Positions 9,008 through 18,700 of a stretch of DNA of 51,474 nucleotides are shown here, in pieces. This DNA comes from Planctomycetota bacterium (GTDB lineage: Bacteria > Planctomycetota > UBA11346). The stretch spans positions 1 to 51,474 of the forward strand of contig JALHRW010000012.1 in assembly GCA_022841245.1 (NCBI GenBank), written 5' to 3'. The notes under the pieces were generated by a model. It was given only the letters and a program-made list of their open reading frames with translations, had not been told where the DNA came from and searched no databases. How positions within the stretch are numbered: position 1 is the first letter of the stretch; each line of letters starts with the position of its first letter. A program made the position numbers and the translations under genes.

Positions 9008-10084
9008 ATGCCGCCCGTCATCGAACTTGCCGGACCTCCACGTCGGCGCGGGCAAATCCACGGCGAGGTGCTGCGCGGTGTCATTGTTCCCGCCATAGGC
9101 GCATGGCAGGAACGGATCTGCGGATTCCTGTCGAAACCCTTCTCATGGTATGTCCATAGGCTGCTCACCGAGACGCAATTCAAAGACGCCATCCGACACT
9201 GGGCGCCAGATCTGCTGGAGGAGATCAAGGGCATAGCAGATGGCGTCGGCCTTGCCGAGGATGTCCTCTTTGCTTGGCAACTCGCAGATGAGCACGGTTG
9301 GTTCGCGCAGTCGCTCGTCCACGCATCCCAGTTTGAGCGAAATGGCTGCAGCGCATTAGGCCGTCTCGACCCGGAGTCGTCCCTGTTTGCCCAGAACTGG
9401 GATATTCCAACCGTAAAAGATGGCGTTCAGACGCTGCTGCACATCCGCTATCCGGAATCCGATCTTGAGACGCTGGTGGTGACGCAGGCTGGCATGGTCG
9501 GCGCCTTGGGGATGAACAACCATGGAACCGGGGTTCTGGTCAACTCGTTGGCCTCGCTCAACAATTCCACCCAGGGATTACCGGTGAGTTGCCTGGTCAG
9601 ATCGATCCTCGAACACACGTGCTACCAGGAGTCCGTGAAATTCCTCCGCTCCGTACGGCATGCCACAGGTCAAAACTACATCCTCTGCCATAAGGACGCC
9701 TTCATCGACCTCGAATGTTCCGGCACGCGTAGCGAGCCGTTCTCTCTGCCGCTGCGCCATGTCATCTCGCACACCAACACCCCATATGCAAATGCCGACA
9801 TTCATGTTGGAATACCCCTCGCCGACCAAGGGAACTCGAACGACAGATTCACCTACCTCGTTGGGGAACTGGAAACGCGCCAGGACAGGTGGTCTATCGA
9901 TGCCATACGATCCATACTGCAATCTCCCATCGTCTGCCTGGAACGAAACAACCCGCGAGGTGTTTTTACAGCCGGAAGCATCATCATGGACCTCGGTGGA
10001 GAGCCGTGCATGCATGTCGCTCTTGGTCCGCCGTCTTCCACTCCCTATCATTCCTACCGACTGCCTCGGCCGACCTCTTGCTGA
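9008..10084 (+). CDS. Peptidase C45 / isopenicillin N acyltransferase-like Ntn hydrolase
   Basis: A 358-residue protein, ATG at 9008, five bases after the previous stop. The family signature is clear: the Gly113-Cys114 pair in ERNGCSALG is the expected autocatalytic cleavage site exposing the nucleophilic cysteine, followed by LFAQNWD. Later blocks include GALGMNNHGTGVLVNSL and GSIIMDLGGEPCMHVALG. C45 enzymes hydrolyse or transfer acyl groups on amides (penicillin acyltransferase, acid-ceramidase-like amidases). No signal peptide is visible. Codon use looks noticeably less G+C-rich than in the neighbours, which may indicate later acquisition. A decayed fragment of a second copy lies at 15686-15780. 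Confidence 0.85.
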   Translation: MPPVIELAGPPRRRGQIHGEVLRGVIVPAIGAWQERICGFLSKPFSWYVHRLLTETQFKDAIRHWAPDLLEEIKGIADGVGLAEDVLFAWQLADEHGWFAQSLVHASQFERNGCSALGRLDPESSLFAQNWDIPTVKDGVQTLLHIRYPESDLETLVVTQAGMVGALGMNNHGTGVLVNSLASLNNSTQGLPVSCLVRSILEHTCYQESVKFLRSVRHATGQNYILCHKDAFIDLECSGTRSEPFSLPLRHVISHTNTPYANADIHVGIPLADQGNSNDRFTYLVGELETRQDRWSIDAIRSILQSPIVCLERNNPRGVFTAGSIIMDLGGEPCMHVALGPPSSTPYHSYRLPRPTSC

Positions 10085-10133
10085 CCAATGCCGGCAGCCC
10101 GTTCAGCACACACAACCAGGATGGAGAGCAGTC

Positions 10134-12383
10134 ATGAAATCGGCATCGATGAGCCTGTGCGGTTGGATGCTGGCGGCCGCGGCCTGCGGCGCAGAGATCC
10201 CGGCCAACACCTGGGTGCGGCTGGCCGACTGCCCTGGCGACGCCGAGGGACGCGAAGTCCCGCCGGGACGGGCCTCGACCTGGGCCTACTGCCCGCCGCT
10301 GGCATCCTTCCTGCGCTACGGCGGCTACACGCCGCGCTTCTCGAACGCACTTGACGCCTTCGATCCGACGTCCCTGAAATGGACGCGCCTCGTTGCCGAG
10401 GACGAGAACTACCCAGCCGATCGCCCGGCGGGCGTCTGCGAGGCGCTGGTGGTCTGGGACGAATCGCGGAAGTGCCTGTGGATCGCCGGCGGGATGAGCA
10501 CGGCGCCCAGCGGCGAGCGCGGCATCTGGCGCTACGACCCCGCCAAGCGGACCTTCGCCAAGGAGGCTCCGATGATTGGCGGAGGCCGGATGGCCTTCGA
10601 TGCGAAGCAGGGCGTGTTCGTCGCCGCCCCCACGGCGTACGGCAACGGGGATAAAGGCATCACCCACGTCTATGCGCTCGCGGCCGGGAAGTGGGAGCGC
10701 AAGGCCACCAACCTGCTGCCCCAGGAATGCTACCGCGGCAACTTCCGCATGACCTGGGACGAGGCCTCCGGCAAGATCATCGCCGTGGGTGCGATCAAGG
10801 ACACCTTCGAGGCCTGGGCCTTCGATACGGCGACCTCCACCTGGGAGGTCATCCCGGCCACGGGCGGGCCGCCGAGTCGTGCGGTCTGCGCCCTGGCCTA
10901 CGACCCGGGCGCCAAGCAGGTCATGCTGTTCGGCGGCTCCGACGGCCAGTACGGCGAGTATATGGACGGCAACCAGGGGCGGGTGTGGAACGACACCTGG
11001 TATCTCGACGTGGCGGCGAAGAAGTGGACCGAGGTCAAGACGCCCGGGCCGACGCCGCTGACCTCCATGCGCCGCAAGCTGACCGTCGAGCTCACCTACC
11101 GTCTGGGCCTGGCGTGGAACCCGCAGGCCAAGTGCATGGCGCTGATGGATCCCGACCTCGGGGTGTGGCAATTCCGCTACGATCCCAAGGCCGAAGCCGG
11201 CAAGGACTGCGTCACGGGTGGCTTCATTCCGGTCGTCGGCGCGGCGGCGAAGAATCCGCCGGCCAAGGGTCCGCCGGAGATCCGTCGGACGTTCCCGTCG
11301 GCGCTCAATCCGCGCCTGGTCGATTTGCCGGACAACACGCTGATCCCGCTCAAGGGCGGCCTGCAAGGCGATGAGATCCCCTGGAGCTACGACAAGGACG
11401 CGGGCGTTTTTCTGAAGTACGGCGGCTGCGGCAACGGTTCAAGTCCCTACTGGACCCACTACGGCAACGACCTGGCCATCTACGATCCTGGGACCGAAAG
11501 CGTCCTGCACCGCCGGGTCGGTGACGTCACCGGCCAGGCCCGCCCAGGCAACGGTTGCACGCGGGTGGTGACCTACGATGCCAAGCGCAAGGTCAGTTGG
11601 TTCTTCGGCGGCGCGGCCTCCGGCCCGTACGCGGCTCCCCCGCCAGGCCTGCCCGGCGGTTACTTCACCTATGACCTGCCCAAGGACCAATTCACGCTGG
11701 TGCCGGTCACAGGCAGCGGCGCAAATCAGAACTGCTACATGATCTGGAGCCCCGACCATGACCTGGCGATCCATCCCGTTGACAAGGCCACACAGGTCTT
11801 CGAGTTCACCGCCGCGGCCTGGACGACCAGGCCATCGGTAGACTGCCCCGGACCGATGTATGTCTACCAGCGGCTGGCCTACGTCGCCTCGAAGAAGGCC
11901 TTCCTGCGCATCGCCGACGGCCCGACGGGCAAGACCTCGGTCGAGAAGCCTGCCGACGCGCTGCCGGCCACCGAGGCCGCCGGCAAAGCCGAAACGTTCT
12001 GGAGGCAGGACAAGGCCAAGCTCTGGCACGAACACGCCCTGCGCACCTGCCTGTACGATCCGTCAACCAACACCTGGACGGATTTGAAACCACCGAAATC
12101 CCCACCCTTCCGCACCAGCAAATACGGTCTGGTCTACGACTCCAAGAATGACGTCGTCATCCTGGTGGGCGGCGATATCGACTGGAACGGGCCCTCCTGC
12201 AATGACATGTGGGCCTACAGCGTCGCCAAGAACACCTGGACCAGGATCGAGCCCCAGTACGCGGCCGAGAGCAAAGAGCGGGTGAAATTCATGGAAGCCA
12301 TGATGGCCGACTACGACAGCCGGCACAACGTGGTGATCTTCCGCTCGGCCAGAACCATCTGGGCGTACCGCTACAGGAAATAG
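10134..12383 (+). CDS. Secreted kelch-like beta-propeller protein
   Basis: A 749-residue protein. The ATG at 10134 is chosen because GGAGAG lies about 5 bases upstream and a short signal peptide (MSLCGWMLAAAACGA) follows. Repeated kelch-type blades recur, with glycine pairs followed by a conserved tryptophan: LWIAGGMSTAPSG..GIWRYD, MLFGGSDGQYGEY..NDTWYLD and VILVGGDIDWNG..NDMWAY. This suggests one or two propellers. No catalytic residues are recognised. It lies 50 bases downstream of the C45 gene. The same order, C45 3' end then a kelch-like gene, recurs on the other strand at 15780-14528, which suggests the pair once formed a unit. Confidence 0.8.
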   Translation: MKSASMSLCGWMLAAAACGAEIPANTWVRLADCPGDAEGREVPPGRASTWAYCPPLASFLRYGGYTPRFSNALDAFDPTSLKWTRLVAEDENYPADRPAGVCEALVVWDESRKCLWIAGGMSTAPSGERGIWRYDPAKRTFAKEAPMIGGGRMAFDAKQGVFVAAPTAYGNGDKGITHVYALAAGKWERKATNLLPQECYRGNFRMTWDEASGKIIAVGAIKDTFEAWAFDTATSTWEVIPATGGPPSRAVCALAYDPGAKQVMLFGGSDGQYGEYMDGNQGRVWNDTWYLDVAAKKWTEVKTPGPTPLTSMRRKLTVELTYRLGLAWNPQAKCMALMDPDLGVWQFRYDPKAEAGKDCVTGGFIPVVGAAAKNPPAKGPPEIRRTFPSALNPRLVDLPDNTLIPLKGGLQGDEIPWSYDKDAGVFLKYGGCGNGSSPYWTHYGNDLAIYDPGTESVLHRRVGDVTGQARPGNGCTRVVTYDAKRKVSWFFGGAASGPYAAPPPGLPGGYFTYDLPKDQFTLVPVTGSGANQNCYMIWSPDHDLAIHPVDKATQVFEFTAAAWTTRPSVDCPGPMYVYQRLAYVASKKAFLRIADGPTGKTSVEKPADALPATEAAGKAETFWRQDKAKLWHEHALRTCLYDPSTNTWTDLKPPKSPPFRTSKYGLVYDSKNDVVILVGGDIDWNGPSCNDMWAYSVAKNTWTRIEPQYAAESKERVKFMEAMMADYDSRHNVVIFRSARTIWAYRYRK

Positions 12384-12443
12384 TTGGGTTGGCCGCACCC
12401 GCCCGTCGGACCGTGTGCGCTGGGTCAGACGGGCAGGCCGACT

Positions 12444-12468
12444 GCTCCGGTCACGGTGCGACCGGAGC
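12444..12468. terminator. Hairpin between convergent genes, candidate bidirectional terminator
   Basis: A perfect 9-base inverted repeat (GCTCCGGTC / GACCGGAGC) with a 7-base loop covers the stop codon of the minus-strand gene, about 60 bases after the plus-strand kelch gene. A weaker pair, GCCCGTC / GACGGGC, lies just to the left. There is no T-tract, so factor-independent termination is plausible but unproven. Confidence 0.55.
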
Positions 12469-14439
12469 AAACGTGATGGCGTTGGTCACGGTGTCCTTGC
12501 CCGTGGGCACGGTCCAGGTCTGCTCAGCCTTTCCTGGCTTGAACGTGGTGTTGGCCTTGCGACCTGCTCCGCCGGCATCGTCCCATTCCACCAGTACCGC
12601 GAGGCCGGCAGCCGTGCCCGGGTTGTCGAAGGTGGCGTAGACCTGGGTCGCCGTCTCCTCGGCATTCTTGAGCCGGATGTAACCGGTGGCCGCGGTGCCG
12701 TCGGGATAGCGACGGTCGCCCCACATGATCGCGTTGGTGCCGTTGCCCCAGATCGAGCAGTTGCGCGCGGTGCCGGCCCGATCCATCGTCACCGGCGCCA
12801 TGGCGACATCCCAGGTCTTGCCGTCGAGGGAGGTCTCCACGGACATCTCCTTGCGGCCGACAGCCATCGACACGCCATGCAGCGAGCGGATCGCGCCGGG
12901 GGCCTGGATGCGGTAGGTGGTCCAGCCGTCGGCGTCGAGTTCGGGGAAGCGGAAGGCCTTGGCCATGCGGTGGTCGGGACCGCCATGGATGACGCCGAGG
13001 TTGCCAGCCTGGTAGGTGATGGTGCTGCCCTCGTCCTTGAGCCTGGGGAACACCGCCGGCCCGACCTGCACCACCGTACGCTGGCTGATCGCCGAGACCT
13101 CGCCCGCGTCAGGCACGACGACGCGGACGAGGTAGCTGAATCGCCCCTTCACCTGGTCGGTGTAGTCGAGCGGCGTCCCGGCTGCACCGAGGTCGGTCCA
13201 GTTCTGGCCGGCATCGAGGGACAGCTGCATGCGCACCCCGGCGGAACCGGTGATGGAGAGGGTGGCTGTCTTGTCGCACGGATTCTTGAATACGTTCCAG
13301 GGCGCGGCGGCATTGTCGGCCTGGTGGGCAGCGACCGGATAGGGAGCGGCGTGCGCCAACACGAAGCTGCCCTCGCCTCCCTTGGCCACGATCTTGCCGC
13401 CACTCACCGCGATCGTCGGGGTGGCGTTCCACGACATAAGCGTCTCGGCGTCGACACTCTTCAGGTCGGGGAGATAATCGAAGGCGCCCTTGGCGCTGTA
13501 GACCAGCGGTGGCTTCTTCACGCCCATACGGCCGATGTTGCCCTCGCCGACCGCGCCGAAACCCATGAACGTCTCGCGCCGGGCCATGCCGTGATGCTTC
13601 GGGTGGCCGGCCGCCTGTTCGAAGTAGTCCTTCGACCAGATCGCCTCGACGCCATCGCCGCCGTCGGGCAGACGCCAGCGCGTGAAGGTCTCGCCGGCCC
13701 GCAGGCTGTAGACCATGGGCATGCCGAGGTAGCCGAACATCATCTGCCGGCCTTCTCCTTCTGGCTCCTTCACCGCGTTGTAGCCGCTGACGGGGTCGCC
13801 GAAGGGGCCGAGCTTCAGCTTCAGAAAGCCGCCATCCAGTTCAGCCAGGCGGCTGCGGTTGGCGATGATGGCGAGGATGCCGATGGGCTGGCCCTTGTCG
13901 AAGACCATGTGTCCGCAGGTGATGTCGGCCAGGCGCCAGGCGCCGTCGGCGTAGGCTTCGAACGAGGTATGGCCGGGGATCAGGGTGCAGGAGGCGGCGA
14001 GGTAGTCGCCCAGCGTCCGTTGGATGAACGGCGTGAACTGGGCATGGATGGAATAGCACAGTCCGGTCGAGAATCCGAACAGGCCGAGCAAGCCATCACG
14101 GCAGAAGTCGCGGCCTTCGGGATCGCTATAGGAGAGGGCCTTCTTGGTCCCCTTGCCGTAGGGGATGTTGTCGGCGTCGGCGTGCTGATGGTGCTCGGTG
14201 CGCCAGGCCCAGTGCGCGATCACCCGCTCAACCGCCGTCGCCGGTGCGTGCCCGTAGCGCTGCTTGAACTGGGCGAAGGCGGTCGCTTCGAGGCGCTCGA
14301 AGGTCGAGCAGGACAGTTCGCCGCGCATCTGCGGGTGGTCGGTGGCGATTTGCGGATCGCCGACGCTCGCGGCAGTGACGGCGGCGATGGCCAGCAGGCT
14401 CGCGGCGACCGGACGGTGGATGGAGGCGACGTGCGGCAT
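12451..14439 (-). CDS. Secreted transglutaminase-like protein
   Basis: A 662-residue protein. The ATG at 14439 is preferred over the one 30 bases upstream because AGGA is correctly spaced and a signal peptide (VAASLLAIAAVTAASV) follows. The transglutaminase-like core has C128 in STGLCYSIHAQF, H157 in IPGHTSFEAY and D172 in RLADITCGH, the Cys-His-Asp order. The C-terminal half is beta-rich, with SLDAGQNW and SLDGKTWDVAM, as in sialidase-like or discoidin-like modules that contact glycans. The layout parallels the gene at the left edge and differs from the CBM9-type protein at 41404-43104. It is the last gene of a minus-strand group starting at 18816. Confidence 0.82.
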   Translation of the reverse strand: MPHVASIHRPVAASLLAIAAVTAASVGDPQIATDHPQMRGELSCSTFERLEATAFAQFKQRYGHAPATAVERVIAHWAWRTEHHQHADADNIPYGKGTKKALSYSDPEGRDFCRDGLLGLFGFSTGLCYSIHAQFTPFIQRTLGDYLAASCTLIPGHTSFEAYADGAWRLADITCGHMVFDKGQPIGILAIIANRSRLAELDGGFLKLKLGPFGDPVSGYNAVKEPEGEGRQMMFGYLGMPMVYSLRAGETFTRWRLPDGGDGVEAIWSKDYFEQAAGHPKHHGMARRETFMGFGAVGEGNIGRMGVKKPPLVYSAKGAFDYLPDLKSVDAETLMSWNATPTIAVSGGKIVAKGGEGSFVLAHAAPYPVAAHQADNAAAPWNVFKNPCDKTATLSITGSAGVRMQLSLDAGQNWTDLGAAGTPLDYTDQVKGRFSYLVRVVVPDAGEVSAISQRTVVQVGPAVFPRLKDEGSTITYQAGNLGVIHGGPDHRMAKAFRFPELDADGWTTYRIQAPGAIRSLHGVSMAVGRKEMSVETSLDGKTWDVAMAPVTMDRAGTARNCSIWGNGTNAIMWGDRRYPDGTAATGYIRLKNAEETATQVYATFDNPGTAAGLAVLVEWDDAGGAGRKANTTFKPGKAEQTWTVPTGKDTVTNAITFAPVAP

Positions 14440-14472
14440 GTTGGTGTTCCTGGCGTGGATGCTGTGCATAGC

Positions 14473-14489
14473 GAATATGGTCTGAATAT
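14473..14489 (-). promoter_or_regulatory. Tandem GAATAT repeats upstream of the transglutaminase-like gene
   Basis: The 88-base gap between the kelch-like stop and the next start contains an AT-rich patch. GAATAT occurs twice, at 14473-14478 and 14484-14489, with starts 11 bases apart (one helical turn). This suggests a protein-binding or promoter site, so the downstream gene may have its own promoter. Confidence 0.4.
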
Positions 14490-14527
14490 TACTGAGTTAT
14501 GTCACGAACGCAGACTTGCATGACCCG

Positions 14528-15643
14528 TTAGCGCCCAACCTTGGCCGGCTTGGCCGGCGCAGCGTCCTTAGGCAGGCGGTAGATGAAGACGTTCTCCGCG
14601 ATGTCGTTGACCACGACGAAGACGTCGCGCTTCGGCACATAGCGGAAGCGGCCGAAGGTGCCGTTGCCCGCCGCCTTGCTCGGCGTGACCGTGTTCCCCG
14701 CGGCGGGGGCCAACCTGCTCCACACCCGGGTCGCGGGATCCAGGGCGAAGACCTCGGCGCCGCCGCTCCAGGCGATGAAGCGGTCGGACGCCGCGTGGTA
14801 TTCGAAGCCGGGTGAAGGCGCTTTGACAATCTGGGAGTCGCCGGTGGAGGTGACGGCCTCGGCCTTGATGTCACCGCTGGCCGCGAGCTTCCACGACCAC
14901 AGCGCTCCGCCGCCGCAGGCGTACATGACCTGGCGCTTGGCGTCGATGGCCGCCGTCAGGTAATAGCTGAAGTCGTTGTCGCCCTCGGTCCACTGGCCGC
15001 CATGCGTGGTCCACGTGTCCTTCTCCGGCGCGTACTGCGCGAGGATCAGGCACTTGCCGCCCGCGCCGTGCTGCCAGACATGGCCGGTGGCGGCATCGAC
15101 GGCGGAGAACGCCCCGATGCCGAAGGCCCGCGGCGGCACGGCCTTCAAGGGCGCCCATTTCTTCGTCTGGAAGTCGAAGGCGTCGAGATGGTCGGTGCCG
15201 GTCTGTCCGCTCTGCCAGAAACCGGCGCCGCCCAGGGAGACGAAGCGGTCGATGGCCGGCAGGTACTGGAGGTAGTTGTAGGTGTGCCGCGAGCAGGGGC
15301 CGCCGTCGGCGGCGTACGGTACATCCTTGGCCGGCGGGTTGCTCGGCTCGGTCACCCGCGTCCAGGCGAGCGTCTTGAGGTTGAAGGCGTAGATCTCGTT
15401 GCCGCTGTAGTCGCCGTGCCCGCCACCCCAGACGATGAGCTGGTCGCGCTTGCTGTCGAAGGCTCCGCCCGACCAGGGGGCGATGACGTTGGGCTTCACC
15501 CCGGCCGGAGCGACCGCGGCCAGCGCCGAATTCGCGACCTCCATCCAGCAGCCGGGCTTGAGCCCGTCCACGGCATCGCCGGCCATGGCCCGGGCAGCAG
15601 CGAGGAGGAGGATGGGCAGGCAACATGGGGATGGATGGCGCAT
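14528..15643 (-). CDS. Secreted kelch-like protein
   Basis: A 371-residue protein. The ATG at 15643 is chosen because a signal peptide (LPILLLAAARAMA) starts there and GGAG lies upstream. An in-frame extension to 15736 is excluded because it is a fragment of a C45 gene (see 15686-15780). Kelch-like blades include LIVWGGGHGDYSGNEIYAF, FVSLGGAGFWQSGQ and MYACGGGALWSW. It is about half the length of the kelch-like protein at 10134 and lacks detailed similarity to it, so it probably forms a single propeller. The role is unknown; its company is secreted glycan-type genes. Confidence 0.8.
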   Translation of the reverse strand: MRHPSPCCLPILLLAAARAMAGDAVDGLKPGCWMEVANSALAAVAPAGVKPNVIAPWSGGAFDSKRDQLIVWGGGHGDYSGNEIYAFNLKTLAWTRVTEPSNPPAKDVPYAADGGPCSRHTYNYLQYLPAIDRFVSLGGAGFWQSGQTGTDHLDAFDFQTKKWAPLKAVPPRAFGIGAFSAVDAATGHVWQHGAGGKCLILAQYAPEKDTWTTHGGQWTEGDNDFSYYLTAAIDAKRQVMYACGGGALWSWKLAASGDIKAEAVTSTGDSQIVKAPSPGFEYHAASDRFIAWSGGAEVFALDPATRVWSRLAPAAGNTVTPSKAAGNGTFGRFRYVPKRDVFVVVNDIAENVFIYRLPKDAAPAKPAKVGR

Positions 15644-15685
15644 GGGGATTAGTCTCCGGATCCGCTGGTCACCGGCCGCCGTGGG

Positions 15686-15780
15686 CCGGTAGGACAGGTA
15701 TGGCGACGATGACGGCGGGCCGAGGACGACATGCATGCCGAACGCTCACCGAGGTCCATGATCACGCTGCCTGCCGTGAA
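15686..15780 (-). pseudogene. Frameshifted fragment of a C45 acyltransferase 3' end
   Basis: Reading the minus strand from 15780 gives FTAGSVIMDLG, matching FTAGSIIMDLG near the end of the C45 protein at 9008-10084. One base is then missing relative to the intact gene (11 instead of 12 bases before the next block). In the shifted frame it continues MHVVLGPPSSSPYLSYR against MHVALGPPSSTPYHSYR. The nucleotide match is strong over about 90 bases. The fragment begins directly after the stop of the PQQ gene and ends about 40 bases before the kelch-like start. It is a decayed remnant of a second C45 gene that preceded a kelch-like gene, as the intact copy does. Confidence 0.85.
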
Positions 15781-15783
15781 CAT

Positions 15784-18700
15784 TCATCTCCCCCAGCAGA
15801 CCAGGGACCCGTCCTGCAGCGCGAGATAGACGCGATCACCGGCTATGGCCAAGCCGTCGAGGATCGGGGCCGCATCGAGTCTGATGGCATCCTGGGTCTT
15901 CTTGCCATCCAGTGCCGACTTGATCCAGATGAAACTGCCGTCGTAGCGGCCTTTCTGCCATCCGTTGAAGACCGAACCTGCATAGAAGACACGATTGCCG
16001 GTCAGGGCGGTCGAGTAGATCCGGGCCCAAGGGGTTTGCGGTTCGAGTTCCGTCTTCCAGGTGCAGTCCGTGTCCTTGAATCTCTCGGCGTGCTTCGGTC
16101 CGGCCTTGGGATCGGGCTTGGGAGCGTCGACCTTGGCGCGGGCCACTGCAAATGCCGGGGCGATGACCAGCTCCTGGTTCCAGGACATCGCACTGCCACA
16201 CATCCGGCCGAGCATCAGGCCGCCACCGCTACGCTGGTTGTACCCGCCCATCCAGGCCCCGTTGAGCATGCTGATGTGGCCTGCGTACTGCTGCGCCGGG
16301 AGCAGGAGCCTGCCATCCTTTGGATCCAACCGGGAGGAATGCCAGGCCAGTTCACCGTCACGGATGGCGAGCACGTCGATGAATCCAGGGGTGGTCTTAT
16401 CGAGTTGCTTGGCCCACACCGTCTCACCGGTCCCCGGCTGGAATGCCACCAGAGCGATCCCGCCGCTCGTAGAGGTTGAACGCCCGGCAGTGGCGAAGGC
16501 CACGCCTTCGTGGATCAGGATCGCGCCGGCTGCCGGCCAGAAGGACTCGACCTGCCCATACGCGCTCAGCCGCCGTTCAAGCGGGGCGATCCGCGTGCGG
16601 TAGGCCATGACGCCGTCCTTGGCACGGAGGGCATAGGCCCATCCGTCGTGGCAGCCGACCAGCAGCAACCCAGCGTGGTAGGTGGGCGGGGTGTCGATGC
16701 GGCCGCCAAGCAAGGTCTTCCAGACCGTTGCGCCGTTGTCGGGATCGACGGCCACGATCTGGCCGCTATCGAAGCCGGCGACCACCACCAGTCCGGCGGC
16801 TGCGATCGGCGCCGTAAGCGGTTGCGGTACGCCGATCCGCGCGTGCCAGGCCTCTGCGAAGGCGCCCTCGGCGGGCGCGACAACCTGGACCTTCCAGTGC
16901 TGTTTGAGCGTTTCCGGAATGGTTGCCGACAGGCCCGCGCTGCGTTCGGCGTCGTGCCGGTAGGTCGGCCAATCTGCGGCCGAGGCGACGTCTGCCACCG
17001 TGGATCCGAAGGCCGGACCCTGTTCAACCGGCCGCGGCTTCTCGAAATCGGCGGCGGCAGGCGGCGCACCGGCGCCCGGCCCCGAGGCGATGAATCCGCC
17101 GATCTGATGGGGGAAGCAACCGCACATGTTCTGCGCAGTGTAGAGCATGCCGTTGGCCGGGACCATGCCCTGGATGCAGGCGCCACGCACCGCCTTGTAG
17201 CTGATCTGGGTTGGCGCCTTGGTCGGGTCCTCGCCGTAGAGGGCGTAGCTGCCCTGGCGCGAGCCGGTGACCAGCTTGCCGCCGATCACGATCGGAGGCA
17301 CGCAACCACCTATGGTATTCGTGCCACCGTAGGTATTTGGCAACCCCTGGCCGGCTATCTTGGCCCCGGACTTGAGATCGTAGCGGCCGTCAGAGCACCA
17401 CAGTTCGCTGCCGACGACGGTCCGTGGCACGACGCCAGCGATGCTGTGGAGGGTTTTCCCGTCGACTGCCGAGACCACGAAGGCCCCTCGCTTGCCCTTG
17501 CCTCGGCTGCCGGTGAGCACGGCGCAACCCGGTCCGGCGGAAACCAGCACGGTGTCGGCCTGTTCGCCGAAAGCGCTATGCGGGACCCGCCACTTCTCCT
17601 TGCCGTCGGTTGGATCCACGGCCACCAGCGTCCGCTCGGTCGGCGGGGCGCCCTTGTGGGTGAGGATGTAGAGCGTCCCATCAGCGTACGCGATGGTGAG
17701 CGCGGCAAGTGGCAGGGACCACTTGGGCCTGCCAGTGGTCGCGTCGAACGCCTCGACGGTACCCTCGCCTCCCGGCCACCACACCGAGCGGATGTCGTCG
17801 TTTTCGAAACCGATCTTGGAGTTGCACATCACCACGCTCTCCCAGCAGGCAGCCACCAGCGTGCCGTCGGCCAGGATCAGCCGGCGCGGTTGGAACTTGG
17901 TGGCCAACGCCGCCTGTACCGCGCCAGTCGCCGCATCGATGATGGCCAACGCACCCTTCCTTGCGAGGTACACCCGCCGGTCATCGGCCACCAATGGCCA
18001 GACGTTGCGCCAGTCGAGCTCGATTTTGCCATAACCGATCTCGCAATCGATCTTCCACAGTGGCATGCCACTCCAGGCGTCGCGGGCCTTGAGGACCGCT
18101 GTGCCTGTGCTGCCCAATTCATCGTTATTGACCGTGAAGCACCGGCCGCCGGCCAGGACCACCGCCCGGCAGGAAGCGCATTCCGCCCAACCGCCGCGGT
18201 TGACCGCCACCCCGTCGATCCAACGGAGATCGAGCGGGAAGGAGATCTGCTTGTCGTCCGATACCAGGTTGCCGTCCGGGCCATGATGCGGGTGGGTCCA
18301 TTCGCCCATCTCTTTCGGACGGGGCTTGATGGCGACATTCCACGTGCCGCCCTGCAAGGTGCAGAGCGCTCCGCCCGGTGCCAGGACACGAAGGATCTCC
18401 GCCTTGGCGATACCCGCAGCAGCCAGAGCAGCTTCATCCTCGACCACGACCAGCTTGGCCAGGTCGGGCACATAGGGCAGGGCCTTGCCGGTGAGTTTCT
18501 CTGCCATAGCCCGACCGGCGACACCGCGTGATTCGATGGCCGTGCGGGTCCGCGCCAGCGCAGCGTCATCCAGCGCCAGAGCGTGAATGGGCATGGAGCC
18601 TGTTTCGGTCAGCGCGGCGGCGAGTCCGGCGGAGCCATCCCGGCCGCAACCCAGGAGCAGGCACAAACCCCCGGTGAACCCTGAGGCTGCCAGGATCGCC

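Noticed and set aside
12415-14523. Long plus-strand frame opposite the transglutaminase-like gene
   Set aside because: The minus strand has the signal peptide, the triad and a ribosome site; the opposite frame has no recognisable domain.
15644-15736. Upstream extension of the kelch-like protein
   Set aside because: The in-frame residues are the C45 relic, and the signal peptide starts at 15643.
16510-18531. Long plus-strand frame opposite the PQQ gene
   Set aside because: The minus strand carries clear PQQ blades and the methyltransferase-like junction; the frame is a by-product of high G+C.
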